Below, piece by piece: positions 4,981 through 5,484 of a DNA stretch of 5,484 nucleotides. The notes beneath the pieces were generated by a model that worked only from the letters and a program-made list of their open reading frames with translations, was not told where the DNA came from and searched no databases. The stretch lies in NCBI GenBank assembly GCA_947628495.1, contig CANRAC010000068.1, positions 1-5,484 of the forward strand. Direction: 5' to 3'. Position 1 is the stretch's first letter. The number at the start of each line of letters is the position of its first letter. The stretch is from an uncultured Bacilli bacterium. Its GTDB lineage: Bacteria; Bacillota_I; Bacilli_A; RF39; UBA660. A program made the position numbers and the translations under genes.

Positions 4981-5484
4981 ATGAAAGCTAATAAGTATCG
5001 TACCCATAATTGTGGGCAGTTAACCACAAATGATTTAGGGAAAGAAGTCACAATATCGGGATTTGTTTCCACTATACGCGATCACGGCGGAGTAATGTTT
5101 ATTGATTTGCGTGATGAAGAGGGGACAACTCAAGTTGTTGTTCATGATGATAGCTTACTTGCTCATGTTAATAAAGAAAGTGTTATAAAAGTAAAAGGTG
5201 AAGTAATTTTACGAGATGAAGATACTATTAATCCGAAAATTAAAACAGGGCAAATAGAAATTATGTGCCAAGAGTTAGAAGTACTATCAGAAAAGAAAGA
5301 AAACTTACCTTTTGAAATTGAGGATTCGGTTAAAATAAACGAAGAAGTACGCTTGAAATATCGTTACTTAGATATGCGTAATGCCAAGGTTAGAGCTAAT
5401 ATGAATCTGCGTAGTGAGGTATTACATTTCTTACGTAATAAAATGCACGATTTAAATTTTTTAGAAGTGCAAACGCCTATTTTA
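4981..5484 (+). CDS. aspS: Aspartyl-tRNA synthetase (5' part, 3' end outside window)
   Basis: A cytoplasmic class II synthetase that charges tRNA-Asp with aspartate using ATP. 168 residues of an expected roughly 590 are visible; the frame is open to the window end. The N-terminal OB-fold anticodon-binding domain shows YRTHNCGQL (6-14), TIRDHGGVMFIDLRDEEG (31-48), NPKIKTGQIEI (84-94) and PFEIED (110-115). It leads into the catalytic core with EEVRLKYRYLDMR (121-133) and motif 1 with FLEVQTPIL (160-168; Pro166 is the motif proline). The ATG follows AAGGAGG by 6 bases and a T-box leader. His35 in RDHGG corresponds to the His linked with non-discriminating enzymes such as that of Pseudomonas, where discriminating enzymes of B. 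subtilis and E. coli have Leu. The second marker position, Gly in Pseudomonas, aligns to Asp81 here, so the signature is mixed. Confidence 0.97.
   Translation, partial: MKANKYRTHNCGQLTTNDLGKEVTISGFVSTIRDHGGVMFIDLRDEEGTTQVVVHDDSLLAHVNKESVIKVKGEVILRDEDTINPKIKTGQIEIMCQELEVLSEKKENLPFEIEDSVKINEEVRLKYRYLDMRNAKVRANMNLRSEVLHFLRNKMHDLNFLEVQTPIL

Noticed and set aside
1..5484. Alternative genetic code (TGA = Trp) in an AT-rich genome
   Set aside because: spoVAD and scpB end in TGA at expected family lengths, and Trp is encoded by TGG.
1..5484. Mobile element, phage, CRISPR or defence island
   Set aside because: No transposase, integrase, terminal repeats or spaced direct repeats are visible; all recognised genes are core or sporulation genes in one orientation.

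Overview
The window is AT-rich DNA from a low-GC, endospore-forming member of the Bacillota. The evidence is a sporulation sigma factor next to spoVA genes, Shine-Dalgarno sites of the GGAGG type, SigA-like promoters, scpA-scpB, and a T-box leader in front of an aminoacyl-tRNA synthetase gene. TGA is used as a stop codon (spoVAD, scpB), so this is the ordinary bacterial code and not a Mycoplasma-type code. The sequence alone does not fix the genus. Divergence from Bacillus subtilis proteins suggests a distant Bacilli/Erysipelotrichia-like or clostridial lineage. All genes are on the + strand.

Region 1 (1-2318) is a sporulation block. The 3' part of a SigF/SigG-type sigma factor gene enters from the left. 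It is followed by a compact spoVAC-spoVAD-spoVAE set in overlapping frames, closed by an intrinsic terminator. The three SpoVA proteins form the core of the inner forespore-membrane machinery that moves Ca2+-dipicolinic acid into the spore and releases it at germination. The sequence overlapping the end of the sigma gene looks like a forespore (SigG-type) promoter for spoVAC. Known spoVA operons in Bacillus also carry spoVAA and spoVAB between sigF and spoVAC; here they are absent.

Region 2 (2320-4642) starts with a good extended -10 SigA-type promoter. It contains a gene for an unrecognised single-pass membrane protein with a large extracytoplasmic domain, then scpA and scpB, the partners of the SMC condensin complex in chromosome segregation. 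Spacings of 16 and 2 bases suggest one transcript.

Region 3 (4643-5484) has a second SigA-type promoter, then a complete T-box riboswitch (Stem I, further stems, antiterminator and competing terminator), then the 5' part of aspS (aspartyl-tRNA synthetase), cut by the window end. The most informative oddity is here: the specifier-loop strand contains AAC (with overlapping GAA and CAC) but no Asp codon, and the synthetase carries a His at a position associated with non-discriminating AspRS. Together these suggest a leader that senses tRNA-Asn in an organism making Asn-tRNA by the indirect transamidation route.

I see no mobile element, CRISPR array, phage gene or defence system. The window is mostly conserved core and sporulation genes, with a few details worth checking rather than a clearly new system.
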